From an uncultured Oscillospiraceae bacterium (lineage in GTDB: Bacteria; Bacillota; Clostridia; Oscillospirales; Oscillospiraceae), in the NCBI GenBank assembly GCA_910578575.1, contig CAJTQP010000007.1:1-53932 (forward strand): a stretch of DNA of 53,932 nt. The letters are read 5' to 3'. A program made the translations under genes and the position numbers. Positions 47,981-53,932 of this stretch are shown here, piece after piece. Each line of letters opens with the position of its first letter. Position 1 is the stretch's first letter. Under the pieces are notes generated by a model. The model made no database searches. It worked only from the letters and a program-made list of their open reading frames with translations, and was not told the DNA's origin.

Positions 47981-50773
47981 TTACTGGGCGTTGCTCTGGC
48001 GCTTCTTCTCCTCCAAGAAAAGATAGGCCAGGCCGGCGCCAGCCATCAGGCCCAGGGTGCACCACAGGCCGGTGCCGTCCCCAGTGTTGGGCACGTCAGC
48101 CAGGGGCACATCCTCGTCGGGGATCTCCACTTCCACGGTGGTCACAGGAGGTACAGGCTTTGTGGGGGTGGAGGGACGGGGGGACAGGGGGACATCCGGG
48201 TCAGGCACATCCACCAGGGGAGGCTCTTCTTCGGGAATGTCCACCAGGGGCGGGTCCTCTTCGGGGATATCCACCGGGGGTTCCTCCGGCGGGGGAACCA
48301 GGGGCACGTCGGGGTCGGGGACATCCACGGGAGGCTCTTCAGGGTCGGGATCCGGATCGGGGTCAGGCGTGGGGGGCGGTGTGGGCCGGTCGGGGGTGGT
48401 CACGATCTTGACATTGATGAAGTCCGTGGAGACAGACAGACCACCGTTGGTCACGGTCATGTCCAGGAACTTGTCAAAGGTGCCCTCCAGGTCAGCCTTA
48501 GCCTCGTCCGTGAGCTGGTTGTAATCGTCCTCGTTCATGACGATATAGACATTGGGGTCCTTCTCATAGCCGTCGGGGGCGACGGTCTCTTGGAGATAGT
48601 ACACGATGTCCTTCATCATGGCGTAGTCGATGTTCAGCTGGCCGTTCTGGGTCCATACGGTGCCGGGGGTGGCGGTGAAGGTGTAGCTCTGGGTTTCCTC
48701 GTCGTAGGAGCAGTACATATTGACGGAGGTCTCAGTGCCGTCCTCACCCTTGACCTTGTCAATGTAATACACCTGGAAACCGGTCTCGGAGTTGGTGATG
48801 GTCTCGCCAGTCTCGCCGTCCTTCTTGGTCAGGGAGAAGTCGATGTCCATCTGCTCCAGCTCGATGGAGTTGTACCAGGGCCACTTGGTGTTCTGCCAGT
48901 CATTGCCAGTGAGTTCACCGTCAATGTTCAGCGCCATCATGAAGCTGGGCCAGATGGCCTGACCGGCGGTCAAACCGTCTTCCAGAAGCTTTTGGAAATA
49001 CTGGTTGGTCTCCGCCCAGATTTCCTTGTGGGCCATGTAGTAATAGAGCGCAGCTTTATGGCCCTCATCTGTCCAACTGTCGTTCTCATACTGGCCGTTG
49101 GTTACCATGTCACCGGTGATTGCGTCAATGTCGTCCTTGTCGCCGTAGACAAAGGAGAACAGTTCCTTGTAGAACTTGTCGTATTTGACGGTTTCCAAGT
49201 GAGTGTCCACGACAAACGTTTCGCCATTGATATCAAACCACTTGTTGCCGGAGGTTGCGGTCTTGGTCAGTTCATTTTTGGCAGCATCATTGTTCTTGAC
49301 CAATTCGTCGATGCTTGCATAGTTGGTGCCATCCTTGGAATTGTAGTAATCCAGCAAGTAGGCATTTAGATTTGCGGACACAGTATCCTGGCCGTATTTC
49401 TCAGACAAATATTTTTTGACCTGATTGTCCACATAGCTGGGGAGGCTATTCCAGGCATCCCACTCGTCAACGCCCAATTCCTTGACCAGCAAGTTTTGGA
49501 TGGGGTCGCAACGAAGGGTTACATGGTATTCCGCCTTGTCGATATACTCGCCGGGCAGGATTTGACCGTCAAAGCCGGTGAATCCTTCGCCAGAGGTGTT
49601 CCACTCAGGGGTTGCCAGGATAAAGCTGCCGTCTTTGTACTGATAGGTATGCTTGGAGTCGCTGGTGAAGAAGATTTCAAACTTCCGAATGTCACCGGGT
49701 TGCAACACATCTGCATTGATCCAGCGGTCATACAGTTCTTGAGGAATTTTCAGATTGTCAATGGCTTCCACAGCACCCTTTATGCTTTCAGGGATTTCGG
49801 GTTTCTGGGCCAGTTCTCCAAACATGGTTCCGAACTGTCTGTTAAACTCGGCAATCAGCTCATCCTCGGTTTTACCGGTGATGTCATAGCCGCCTCCGAA
49901 ATTTGTAAGGATTTGTTTGACCACTACCATATCCGCTGTGTGTGCTTTTTCATACTCAGCGTATTCAGCCTTATATGCTTGATACTCTTCCGAGTTCTCT
50001 AGCTCAGCGCGCAGTTGCTCTTTTTGCTGTTCCAGTTCGGCTTCAGCCTTTGCCAACTCTTTCTTGCCAGCCTCAGCATACTGGTTCAACAGGTCTAGTG
50101 CGTTGGTCAAATCAAGGACTTGGTTACCCTCGGCATTTTCTTTGATGTTGAAGGTCAACTTGTAGGTATCACTATCCTCATCGTAGAAAAGCTCCCAGGG
50201 GTTGTTGACTTCGGGCTTGCTGTCCTCATCACCGGGTTTGGTTTCCTCAGTGGGAGGTGTGGTACCTTCCTCGCCGGGGTCGGTTTCCTCAGTGGGAGGC
50301 GTGGTACCTTCCTCACCAGGGTCCGTCTCCTCGGTAGGAGGGGTTACGTCTGCGTCAGGATCCTGTTCCTCTGCGGCAGGGCCAGGGGTGACGGTAACGG
50401 TGTCGCTCTGCTCAGGCCGATCCACGGCGTCGGGGTTGATGCTGCCGTCGGGATTGACCAGCTCAGGCTTCTCGCTCTCACTGCTGTCGCCGGTGTTCTC
50501 GTCCCCAGTGGAGGGGTCCTGGCTCTCAGGGGTGTTCTCCCCAGAAGCCGGTGTGTTGCTGGGGGGCGGTGTGGAATCCGTGCTGCCGGGAGTGTTGTCA
50601 GGAGTCTCCGGAGCAGTCTTCTCCACAACAACGGTCTGGATGTTGATGTCGCCAGACCCGCCAGCTTCCGTTCCCTCGCCAACTGTGGCGGCGAAGGCTG
50701 TGGGCTGGACCAGGCTCAGGCTCATCATCAGGACGACCATGAGGGAGAGGATACGTTTTCTCATATTCTTCAT
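47981..50773 (-). CDS. Large wall-anchored surface protein (adhesin-like)
   Basis: A 930-residue secreted protein. A signal peptide ends near residue 30 (AFAA). A Pro/Glu/Thr-rich stalk with three 14-residue TEETDPGEEGTTPP-like repeats follows (about residues 145-190). A globular part of about 600 residues begins with a coiled segment (about 230-275) and contains a SpaA/prealbumin-like segment (FSLTKKDGETGE, then GFQVYYI) near residue 640. A second stalk of DPDVPL/EEPPVD repeats leads to VPNTGD, a hydrophobic helix and a basic tail: a sortase signal of the NTGD variety. No sortase gene is in the window. ATG 50773 has AAAGGAA before it. Two c-di-GMP-I riboswitches precede it. Confidence 0.82.
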   Translation of the reverse strand: MKNMRKRILSLMVVLMMSLSLVQPTAFAATVGEGTEAGGSGDINIQTVVVEKTAPETPDNTPGSTDSTPPPSNTPASGENTPESQDPSTGDENTGDSSESEKPELVNPDGSINPDAVDRPEQSDTVTVTPGPAAEEQDPDADVTPPTEETDPGEEGTTPPTEETDPGEEGTTPPTEETKPGDEDSKPEVNNPWELFYDEDSDTYKLTFNIKENAEGNQVLDLTNALDLLNQYAEAGKKELAKAEAELEQQKEQLRAELENSEEYQAYKAEYAEYEKAHTADMVVVKQILTNFGGGYDITGKTEDELIAEFNRQFGTMFGELAQKPEIPESIKGAVEAIDNLKIPQELYDRWINADVLQPGDIRKFEIFFTSDSKHTYQYKDGSFILATPEWNTSGEGFTGFDGQILPGEYIDKAEYHVTLRCDPIQNLLVKELGVDEWDAWNSLPSYVDNQVKKYLSEKYGQDTVSANLNAYLLDYYNSKDGTNYASIDELVKNNDAAKNELTKTATSGNKWFDINGETFVVDTHLETVKYDKFYKELFSFVYGDKDDIDAITGDMVTNGQYENDSWTDEGHKAALYYYMAHKEIWAETNQYFQKLLEDGLTAGQAIWPSFMMALNIDGELTGNDWQNTKWPWYNSIELEQMDIDFSLTKKDGETGETITNSETGFQVYYIDKVKGEDGTETSVNMYCSYDEETQSYTFTATPGTVWTQNGQLNIDYAMMKDIVYYLQETVAPDGYEKDPNVYIVMNEDDYNQLTDEAKADLEGTFDKFLDMTVTNGGLSVSTDFINVKIVTTPDRPTPPPTPDPDPDPDPEEPPVDVPDPDVPLVPPPEEPPVDIPEEDPPLVDIPEEEPPLVDVPDPDVPLSPRPSTPTKPVPPVTTVEVEIPDEDVPLADVPNTGDGTGLWCTLGLMAGAGLAYLFLEEKKRQSNAQ
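48160..48400 (-). repeat. Acidic Pro-rich stalk repeats in the adhesin gene
   Basis: In-frame DNA repeats that encode PDPDVPL, EEPPVDIPEE and similar units, forming the cell-wall-spanning stalk before the NTGD anchor. Slippage could vary its length. Confidence 0.7.
50220..50345 (-). repeat. Three tandem 42-bp repeats in the adhesin gene
   Basis: Three in-frame 42-bp units encoding PPTEETDPGEEGTT, the third diverged to PPTEETKPGDEDSK. This is the N-terminal stalk. Confidence 0.8.
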
Positions 50774-50786
50774 TGTGCATTCCTTT

Positions 50787-50808
50787 CTTTGCATAATCGG
50801 ACGCAAAG
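50787..50808 (-). promoter_or_regulatory. Candidate riboswitch expression platform at the adhesin start
   Basis: The minus-strand leader has CTTTGCGTCC (50808-50799), exact complement of GGACGCAAAG in the upstream c-di-GMP aptamer (50959-50950). It can instead pair by CTTTGC with GCAAAG (50792-50787) just before the ribosome-binding region. The two pairings exclude each other. Confidence 0.45.
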
Positions 50809-50811
50809 GGA

Positions 50812-50893
50812 TCCGGTAGCTGGGCTGCCCTAGCGCTGGTGCGCCGTAGGCCCCTTGCTTTGCCGTCCCGCCGTTTCCAGCGGTTTGCCGAAT
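50812..50893 (-). promoter_or_regulatory. c-di-GMP-I riboswitch, copy B (adhesin-proximal)
   Basis: Read in the minus direction: CGGCAAACC, then the hairpin CCGCTG-GAAA-CGGCGG (50883-50868), GGGACGGCAAAGC, GGGGCCTACGG, and a second stem ending AGCTACCGG. This is the GEMM-I plan with GAAA tetraloop. The core has one extra G relative to copy A, so ligand binding strength may differ. Confidence 0.78.
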
Positions 50894-50911
50894 TGCAACC
50901 GAACGAGCATC

Positions 50912-50992
50912 GCGCCGGTGGGGGCTCCCACTAGCGCCTCAGCCTCTGGCTTTGCGTCCCATCGTTTCCAATGGTTTGCCCTGCGTCTTACG
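50912..50992 (-). promoter_or_regulatory. c-di-GMP-I riboswitch, copy A (upstream)
   Basis: Read in the minus direction: GACGCAGGGCAAACC, hairpin CCATTG-GAAA-CGATGG (50974-50959), GGGACGCAAAGCC, GAGGCTGAGG and a closing stem around GTGGG/CCCAC. The core matches the GEMM-I consensus. The P2 stem differs from copy B by compensating changes while the GAAA loop is the same, good evidence for conserved RNA structure. The 80 bases between it and the AP2 gene stop hold no gene. Confidence 0.82.
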
Positions 50993-51073
50993 CCGTCTCC
51001 CCGCCATCCGCGACGCCTTGGACGGCGGGACAACCCCAGGGTGGGTCCGCACGGTACATGGTGCTCCCTCCTC

Positions 51074-51565
51074 TCATGAGAAATTTGAATCAACCGAAAC
51101 TTGCACATCTGGCGCAGTTTTGGTAAATTCACGGAGAAATTCGTCGTGGAGCTGTTCCTCCCCACGCTTCCGGGCCTGGACGGCATCCTCGAAGCGGGCA
51201 TAGCTGCCCAGGTAATACCGCTTGCCCTTGAAGCAGATGGAGGCCCGCCAGCGCTGCTTGGCGCTCCACCATTCCACCCCGGTGACACCGCTGGTGTTGT
51301 TCTTCCGCAGGGTTTTGGCCCGGAGCATTTCCACGCAGGTGCCGTCGATGTAGGTCAGGGCGGTGAGGCCGGCGCCGGGGCTCTGGCAGCCACAGCTGGT
51401 GGTGTGGCCGCTGCGCAGGCGGGTAGTCTGGATCACGGCCTCTTGTCCACAATCGCAGCGGCAGCGCCAGGCGGTGCGTTTGCCGATGTTTTCCGCCGGG
51501 GCCAGGACGGTGAGGTGGCCGTAGCGCTGACCAGTGAGATCTAATTTTTTCCGGGAGTGTCCCAT
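51074..51565 (-). CDS. AP2/ERF-domain DNA-binding protein
   Basis: A 163-residue protein. An N-terminal section with CRCDCG and CGCQ (a Cys cluster, probable zinc binding) leads to an AP2-type DNA-binding domain: NTSGVTGVEWWSAKQRWRA, then YYLGSYARFEDAVQARKRGE. Such proteins occur in phages and in gut Clostridia and are often linked to homing endonucleases, but no nuclease motif is evident here. ATG 51565 has GGGGGA eight bases upstream; 51580 is an in-frame alternative. It is upstream of the c-di-GMP riboswitches on the same strand. Confidence 0.8.
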   Translation of the reverse strand: MGHSRKKLDLTGQRYGHLTVLAPAENIGKRTAWRCRCDCGQEAVIQTTRLRSGHTTSCGCQSPGAGLTALTYIDGTCVEMLRAKTLRKNNTSGVTGVEWWSAKQRWRASICFKGKRYYLGSYARFEDAVQARKRGEEQLHDEFLREFTKTAPDVQVSVDSNFS

Positions 51566-51626
51566 CTCAGGTTCCCCCATTCTTTATGAAAACTGTTGGA
51601 ATTTATCAAAAAGTACACTTTTTTGT

Positions 51627-51640
51627 AAAACTATAGTTTT
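51627..51640. repeat. 14-bp palindrome
   Basis: AAAACTATAGTTTT is perfectly self-complementary and lies upstream of the AP2 gene. It may be an operator or part of that gene's promoter. Confidence 0.45.
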
Positions 51641-51693
51641 CCATATACTGGGGAAATTCAACAAATTCTCTTGTGAAAAAGAGAAGAAAATGC

Positions 51694-51722
51694 TTGATAC
51701 CACTGGGGGTTTATGGTATACT
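51694..51722 (+). promoter_or_regulatory. Promoter facing the hemerythrin gene, inside the inverted repeats
   Basis: TTGATA (51694-51699), a 17-base spacer, TATACT (51717-51722). The transcript would begin near 51729, four bases before a 40-bp palindrome. Confidence 0.6.
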
Positions 51723-51732
51723 TACACAGAGC

Positions 51733-51772
51733 AAAAGAGCTATCAAAAAGTGTACTTTTTGATAGCTCTTTT
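51733..51772. terminator. 40-bp palindrome, terminator-like
   Basis: AAAAGAGCTATCAAAAAGT, two bases, then its full reverse complement ending CTCTTTT: 19-bp arms. As RNA it forms a long hairpin with U4, a possible terminator, immediately after the promoter. It includes the right-hand repeat of the candidate inverton, so inversion would shorten the hairpin. Confidence 0.6.
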
Positions 51773-51971
51773 CCTAAACTGCCCTGGGAGTTGCCGGAGG
51801 ACAGGGAACGAACAAGTTCCAGTGGACGAACATAGATTGGATTGACCGGCGAAATCAGGGGAAACTCGTCTTCTGCTGTGAGGTAGCCGAGGGTAACGCT
51901 TTCCCTCCCGCCGGTGAAATATCGACGCTCATTCCACCCATCCTGCGGGTGACAGAAAAGAAGGGAGCACT
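51773..51971 (+). other. Structured leader of the hemerythrin gene, type unknown
   Basis: About 200 bases without a gene. ACCGGCG (51845-51851) pairs with CGCCGGT (51909-51915); inside, GAGGG (51889-51893) pairs with CCCTC (51903-51907). It does not match a riboswitch class I know. It ends with AAGGGAG before the start codon. Confidence 0.4.
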
Positions 51972-52877
51972 ATGCAACAACTCCATTGGCAGGATCGTTT
52001 TAACATCGGCGTAGAGATCGTGGACCAGGCCCACCGCAGGCTTTTTGCCATCGTGGAGAAGGTCATGGACCTCTATGTGGAAAAGCATGAGAACAAGTTT
52101 GCCTGTATCGAAGGGATCAAATATTTCAAGGCCTATGCCATCAAGCACTTTGCGGAAGAGGAAGCCTATATGCGGGAGATCGGGTACGACGGCTACTTGT
52201 CCCACAAGCGGATCCACGACAGGATGAAACGGGAGACCCTCCCGGAGCTGGAACGGGCTCTCTATGCCTCAGACTTTTCCACCGAAACGGTACAGCGCTT
52301 CATCGGCGTGTGCACCGGCTGGCTCACCGGTCACATCCTCATTGCAGACCGGGCCATCACGGGAAAAACTGTGGTGCAGCAGGTGTCGCTGAAAAGGGAC
52401 GACGAGCGGACTGTGATCCGTGCGGTGATTCTCCATCCCCTACAGGAGATGTTTGGACCCAGCATTCAATTTGTCGGCCGGTTTTCTGCGGAAACCGCCA
52501 TTGTGGATGCCCAGTATTATGAGCTGACCTACAGGGGACACCAGGGACAAACCCTGCGGTTCCTCCTGGTGATCGGGGAAAAGACCCTGCTACGGGCAGC
52601 CAGCCTGATGTTCGGGATGGACTTTTACGCCAAGAATGAGATCGTCCTCTTTGCCATGCAGGAGCTGGCCCAGCACCTGTTGCAGTGGGCGGCGGCCAGC
52701 TTCGGGGATGACCCCGACGAATACCAACTGGAAGGGGACCGTTTTCTGGACCGGGAGGAAGTGGGTCCGCTGTTTGGGGAACGTGCCCCAGAATACAATC
52801 TGCTGTTCAGTGCCAGCCAGGACTATTTTGCCCTCTGTATCGACCAGCGCCCGGTAAGCGAGGAAACGATGCCCTGA
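51972..52877 (+). CDS. Bacteriohemerythrin with extra C-terminal domain
   Basis: A 301-residue protein. Residues 1-130 form a bacteriohemerythrin: the W and IG pattern of LHWQDRFNIGVEIVD, di-iron ligands in DQAHRRLF, IKHFAEEEAYM, SHKRIHDRM and TGHILIADRAI. The fold binds O2, or senses O2, NO or iron. Residues about 140-301 form a separate alpha/beta domain (AVILHPLQEMFG, VLFAMQELAQHLLQW) that I do not recognise firmly; a CheX/CheC-like phosphatase is one thought. In an anaerobe such a two-domain protein is a plausible oxygen-responsive signalling device. It stands alone behind the candidate switch. Confidence 0.8.
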   Translation: MQQLHWQDRFNIGVEIVDQAHRRLFAIVEKVMDLYVEKHENKFACIEGIKYFKAYAIKHFAEEEAYMREIGYDGYLSHKRIHDRMKRETLPELERALYASDFSTETVQRFIGVCTGWLTGHILIADRAITGKTVVQQVSLKRDDERTVIRAVILHPLQEMFGPSIQFVGRFSAETAIVDAQYYELTYRGHQGQTLRFLLVIGEKTLLRAASLMFGMDFYAKNEIVLFAMQELAQHLLQWAAASFGDDPDEYQLEGDRFLDREEVGPLFGERAPEYNLLFSASQDYFALCIDQRPVSEETMP

Positions 52878-52896
52878 GCGGGATCGCGTAAAACAC

Positions 52897-52943
52897 AAAC
52901 CACCCCGGCAGCTGCGCACTGGGCGCTGCTGCCGGGGTGGTTT
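52897..52943. terminator. Bidirectional terminator
   Basis: Perfect 16-base arms AAACCACCCCGGCAGC and GCTGCCGGGGTGGTTT around a 15-base loop, between converging genes. Confidence 0.88.
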
Positions 52944-52958
52944 ATTCAGGGCTTATTT

Positions 52959-53375
52959 TTATAATGTGTCTGTGTCTACCAGGATATTGTCCGTCCCGTT
53001 CTCCTCAAACTCATTGATATACGCTTCGATGCGGCGGGTGAGCTCGGCGTAGTTGTTCTCGTCGATGGGGGCGTCGTTCATATCCCGGCGGGCCAGGTCC
53101 TCGGCCAGGATGTCGAAGAACACGTTGTTCTCATACTCCATGATGGCCTCATGGATGCCCCCCTCTACAAAGGCGCGGGAGGGGACGGCCTCTCCCATAT
53201 AAGTCTCCGCCAAGATGTTCATGCCCTCCTGCCGGGCTTTTTCAAAGAGCAGGCTCTCCACGTGGTCGTAGTCCCGAAAGCGGTCCTCCCCACGGGTGGA
53301 GTTGAGGATCCAGTTCCCAATGTATGCCATATCCAACAGACGCCGGAATTCCTTTTTGCTCAGCTCCAACTGCAT
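52959..53375 (-). CDS. Hypothetical protein, 138 residues
   Basis: A soluble, acidic, mostly helical protein, starting MQLELSKKEFRRLLDMAYIGNWIL and ending in an Asp/Glu-rich tail. Central VFFDILAEDLARRD and RRIEAYINEFEENG look amphipathic. No signal peptide or known motif. The start has AGGAGG seven bases upstream and a consensus promoter lies 125 bases away. The function is unknown. Confidence 0.78.
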   Translation of the reverse strand: MQLELSKKEFRRLLDMAYIGNWILNSTRGEDRFRDYDHVESLLFEKARQEGMNILAETYMGEAVPSRAFVEGGIHEAIMEYENNVFFDILAEDLARRDMNDAPIDENNYAELTRRIEAYINEFEENGTDNILVDTDTL

Positions 53376-53500
53376 ACCATGACCTCCTCACTGGTGTATA
53401 GAATGGGCCTATTGTATTGTAAGCACGCCGGTGGCAAAAGTTGCCCCGACGGATACAGGAAGCCAGCGAAGCTGCCAGGGTGGCGGTTCCGCTAGACAGT

Positions 53501-53529
53501 ATTATAGAAGCATTGCCCCCGAATGTCAA
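53501..53529 (-). promoter_or_regulatory. Consensus promoter of the 138-residue gene
   Basis: Minus-strand TTGACA (53529-53524), 17 bases, TATAAT (53506-53501). The leader of about 120 bases has small hairpins (for example GGCAACTTTTGCC) but no recognised riboswitch. The remaining 53530-53665 holds no supported gene. Confidence 0.8.
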
Positions 53530-53665
53530 AACCATTCTGTGAACGGTTTGTTAATATTATGACCAAAATCTGTGGGGGATTCCTGGTTGTGGCCGGGAGG
53601 CCGCCGCTTTCGTTGTGTTTTGCCGGGGAAGCTGGTCAATTTACGCGGACGGAAACAAGAAGGGA

Positions 53666-53703
53666 TAAACAAGGCGGCCAACCGGAACCTCCGGCTGGCC
53701 GCC
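53666..53703 (-). terminator. Terminator after the third SLH gene
   Basis: GGCGGCCA and TGGCCGCC arms with inner CCGG/CCGG pairs; on the minus strand TTGTTT follows. Confidence 0.75.
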
Positions 53704-53736
53704 TCTCTGTGTGCTTAGTTTGTGATGTTCAGGGAA

Positions 53737-53932
53737 TCACTTCGTAATGAGCTTCACAAAGTTCATCAGCATCTGGGAAACCTCACCGCGGGTAGCAGTG
53801 CTACCGGGGTTGAGGTTGTTGTTGGCATCGCCGTTGATGATGCCAGAGCCAACAGCCCAGCGCATGGCCTGGTTGGCCCAGCTGGAGACGTCGCTGGCGC
53901 CACCCATGCCGGAGAAGCTGCCCAGGGTGCCC
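53737..53932 (-). CDS. SLH-domain protein, C-terminal fragment (runs off the window)
   Basis: The last 64 residues of a protein whose 5' part lies beyond the window end. The sequence VSSWANQAMRWAVGSGIIN, then GDANNNLNPGSTATRGEVSQML, is a classic final SLH module with the TRGE motif. It is a third SLH protein of this locus and is closer to the consensus than the other two. Confidence 0.85.
   Translation of the reverse strand, partial: GTLGSFSGMGGASDVSSWANQAMRWAVGSGIINGDANNNLNPGSTATRGEVSQMLMNFVKLITK

Larger units (their letters stand above)
51604..51764. repeat. 20-bp inverted repeats flanking a promoter (candidate inverton)
   Basis: TATCAAAAAGTACACTTTTT at 51604-51623 is the exact reverse complement of 51745-51764. 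The 121 bases between carry a promoter facing right (51694-51722) and a 14-bp palindrome (51627-51640). Size, arm length and an internal promoter match invertible promoter switches of Clostridia. No recombinase is in the window, and each arm is itself quasi-palindromic, so paired operators or terminators are alternatives. Confidence 0.5.

Noticed and set aside
47846..49369. 507-residue plus-strand open frame opposite the adhesin gene
   Set aside because: Shadow of the repeat-rich adhesin frame.
50220..50345. 42-bp repeats considered as CRISPR or mobile repeat
   Set aside because: They are tandem, in frame and code for a Pro/Glu/Thr stalk.
50830..51288. 152-residue minus-strand open frame over the riboswitch region and AP2 gene
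   Set aside because: It overlaps two RNA aptamers and is out of frame with the AP2 domain; no start signal.
53523..53747. 74-residue plus-strand open frame near the window end
   Set aside because: It crosses a terminator hairpin and the end of the SLH gene and has no ribosome-binding site.

Overview
The window looks like chromosomal DNA of a GC-rich, low-oxygen gut Clostridium relative (Bacillota, probably Oscillospiraceae near Flavonifractor, Pseudoflavonifractor or Lawsonibacter). This is an inference from Shine-Dalgarno-rich starts, sigma-A promoters, S-layer-homology (SLH) proteins, an NTG-type sortase anchor, ThiH-type thiazole synthesis, c-di-GMP-I riboswitches and a tandem glycine riboswitch. 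No tRNA, rRNA, CRISPR array, transposase or prophage module was seen.

Layout. 1-2001: a rhodanese and a CoA-disulfide-reductase/rhodanese fusion (sulfane sulfur or thiol handling). 2221-5160: an SLH surface protein. 5223-7478 (-): SUV3-like helicase. 7664-9869: SIR2-like protein and MFS transporter. 10030-12174: detached heavy-metal-binding domain plus P1B-type ATPase behind a consensus promoter with an ArsR-like dyad. 12223-13347 (-): prfB. 13445-15109 (-): second SLH protein. 15262-15720: two divergent tiny genes. 15899-21367: a four-gene unit (SGNH-NodB fusion, MBOAT, FkbH-like, acyl carrier protein) that resembles Dlt but has an FkbH enzyme where DltA would be. 21452-21940 (-): PepSY lipoprotein.

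22038-28535: TPP-riboswitch-controlled thiamine operon thiS-thiF-thiG-thiH-tenI-thiE-thiD-thiC. 28596-28810: a consensus promoter and a 28-residue membrane peptide. 28976-36583 (-): a compact unit, response regulator, hybrid kinase, hybrid kinase-receiver-DegV fusion, ComEC-like hydrolase and a membrane protein. 36710-44471 (-): glycine-riboswitch-controlled gcvT-gcvH-gcvPA-gcvPB-lplA-lpdA plus an MBL-fold hydrolase.

44653-47743 (-): LytTR regulator, GHKL kinase and an unrecognised 332-residue protein, with LytTR-like direct repeats upstream. 47981-50773 (-): large wall-anchored adhesin preceded by two tandem c-di-GMP-I riboswitches. 51074-51565 (-): AP2-domain protein. 51604-51764: 20-bp inverted repeats flanking a promoter, a candidate invertible switch. 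51972-52877: bacteriohemerythrin with an extra C-terminal domain. 52959-53375 (-): unknown small protein. 53737-end (-): C-terminus of a third SLH protein.

Two themes run through the window: ligand-controlled anabolism (TPP, glycine) and cell-surface building and sensing (SLH proteins, wall adhesin, MBOAT-type surface acylation, several two-component systems, c-di-GMP). The four most interesting loci are the FkbH/ACP/MBOAT/SGNH-NodB cluster, the kinase-DegV fusion, the tandem c-di-GMP riboswitch on the adhesin and the candidate inverton.
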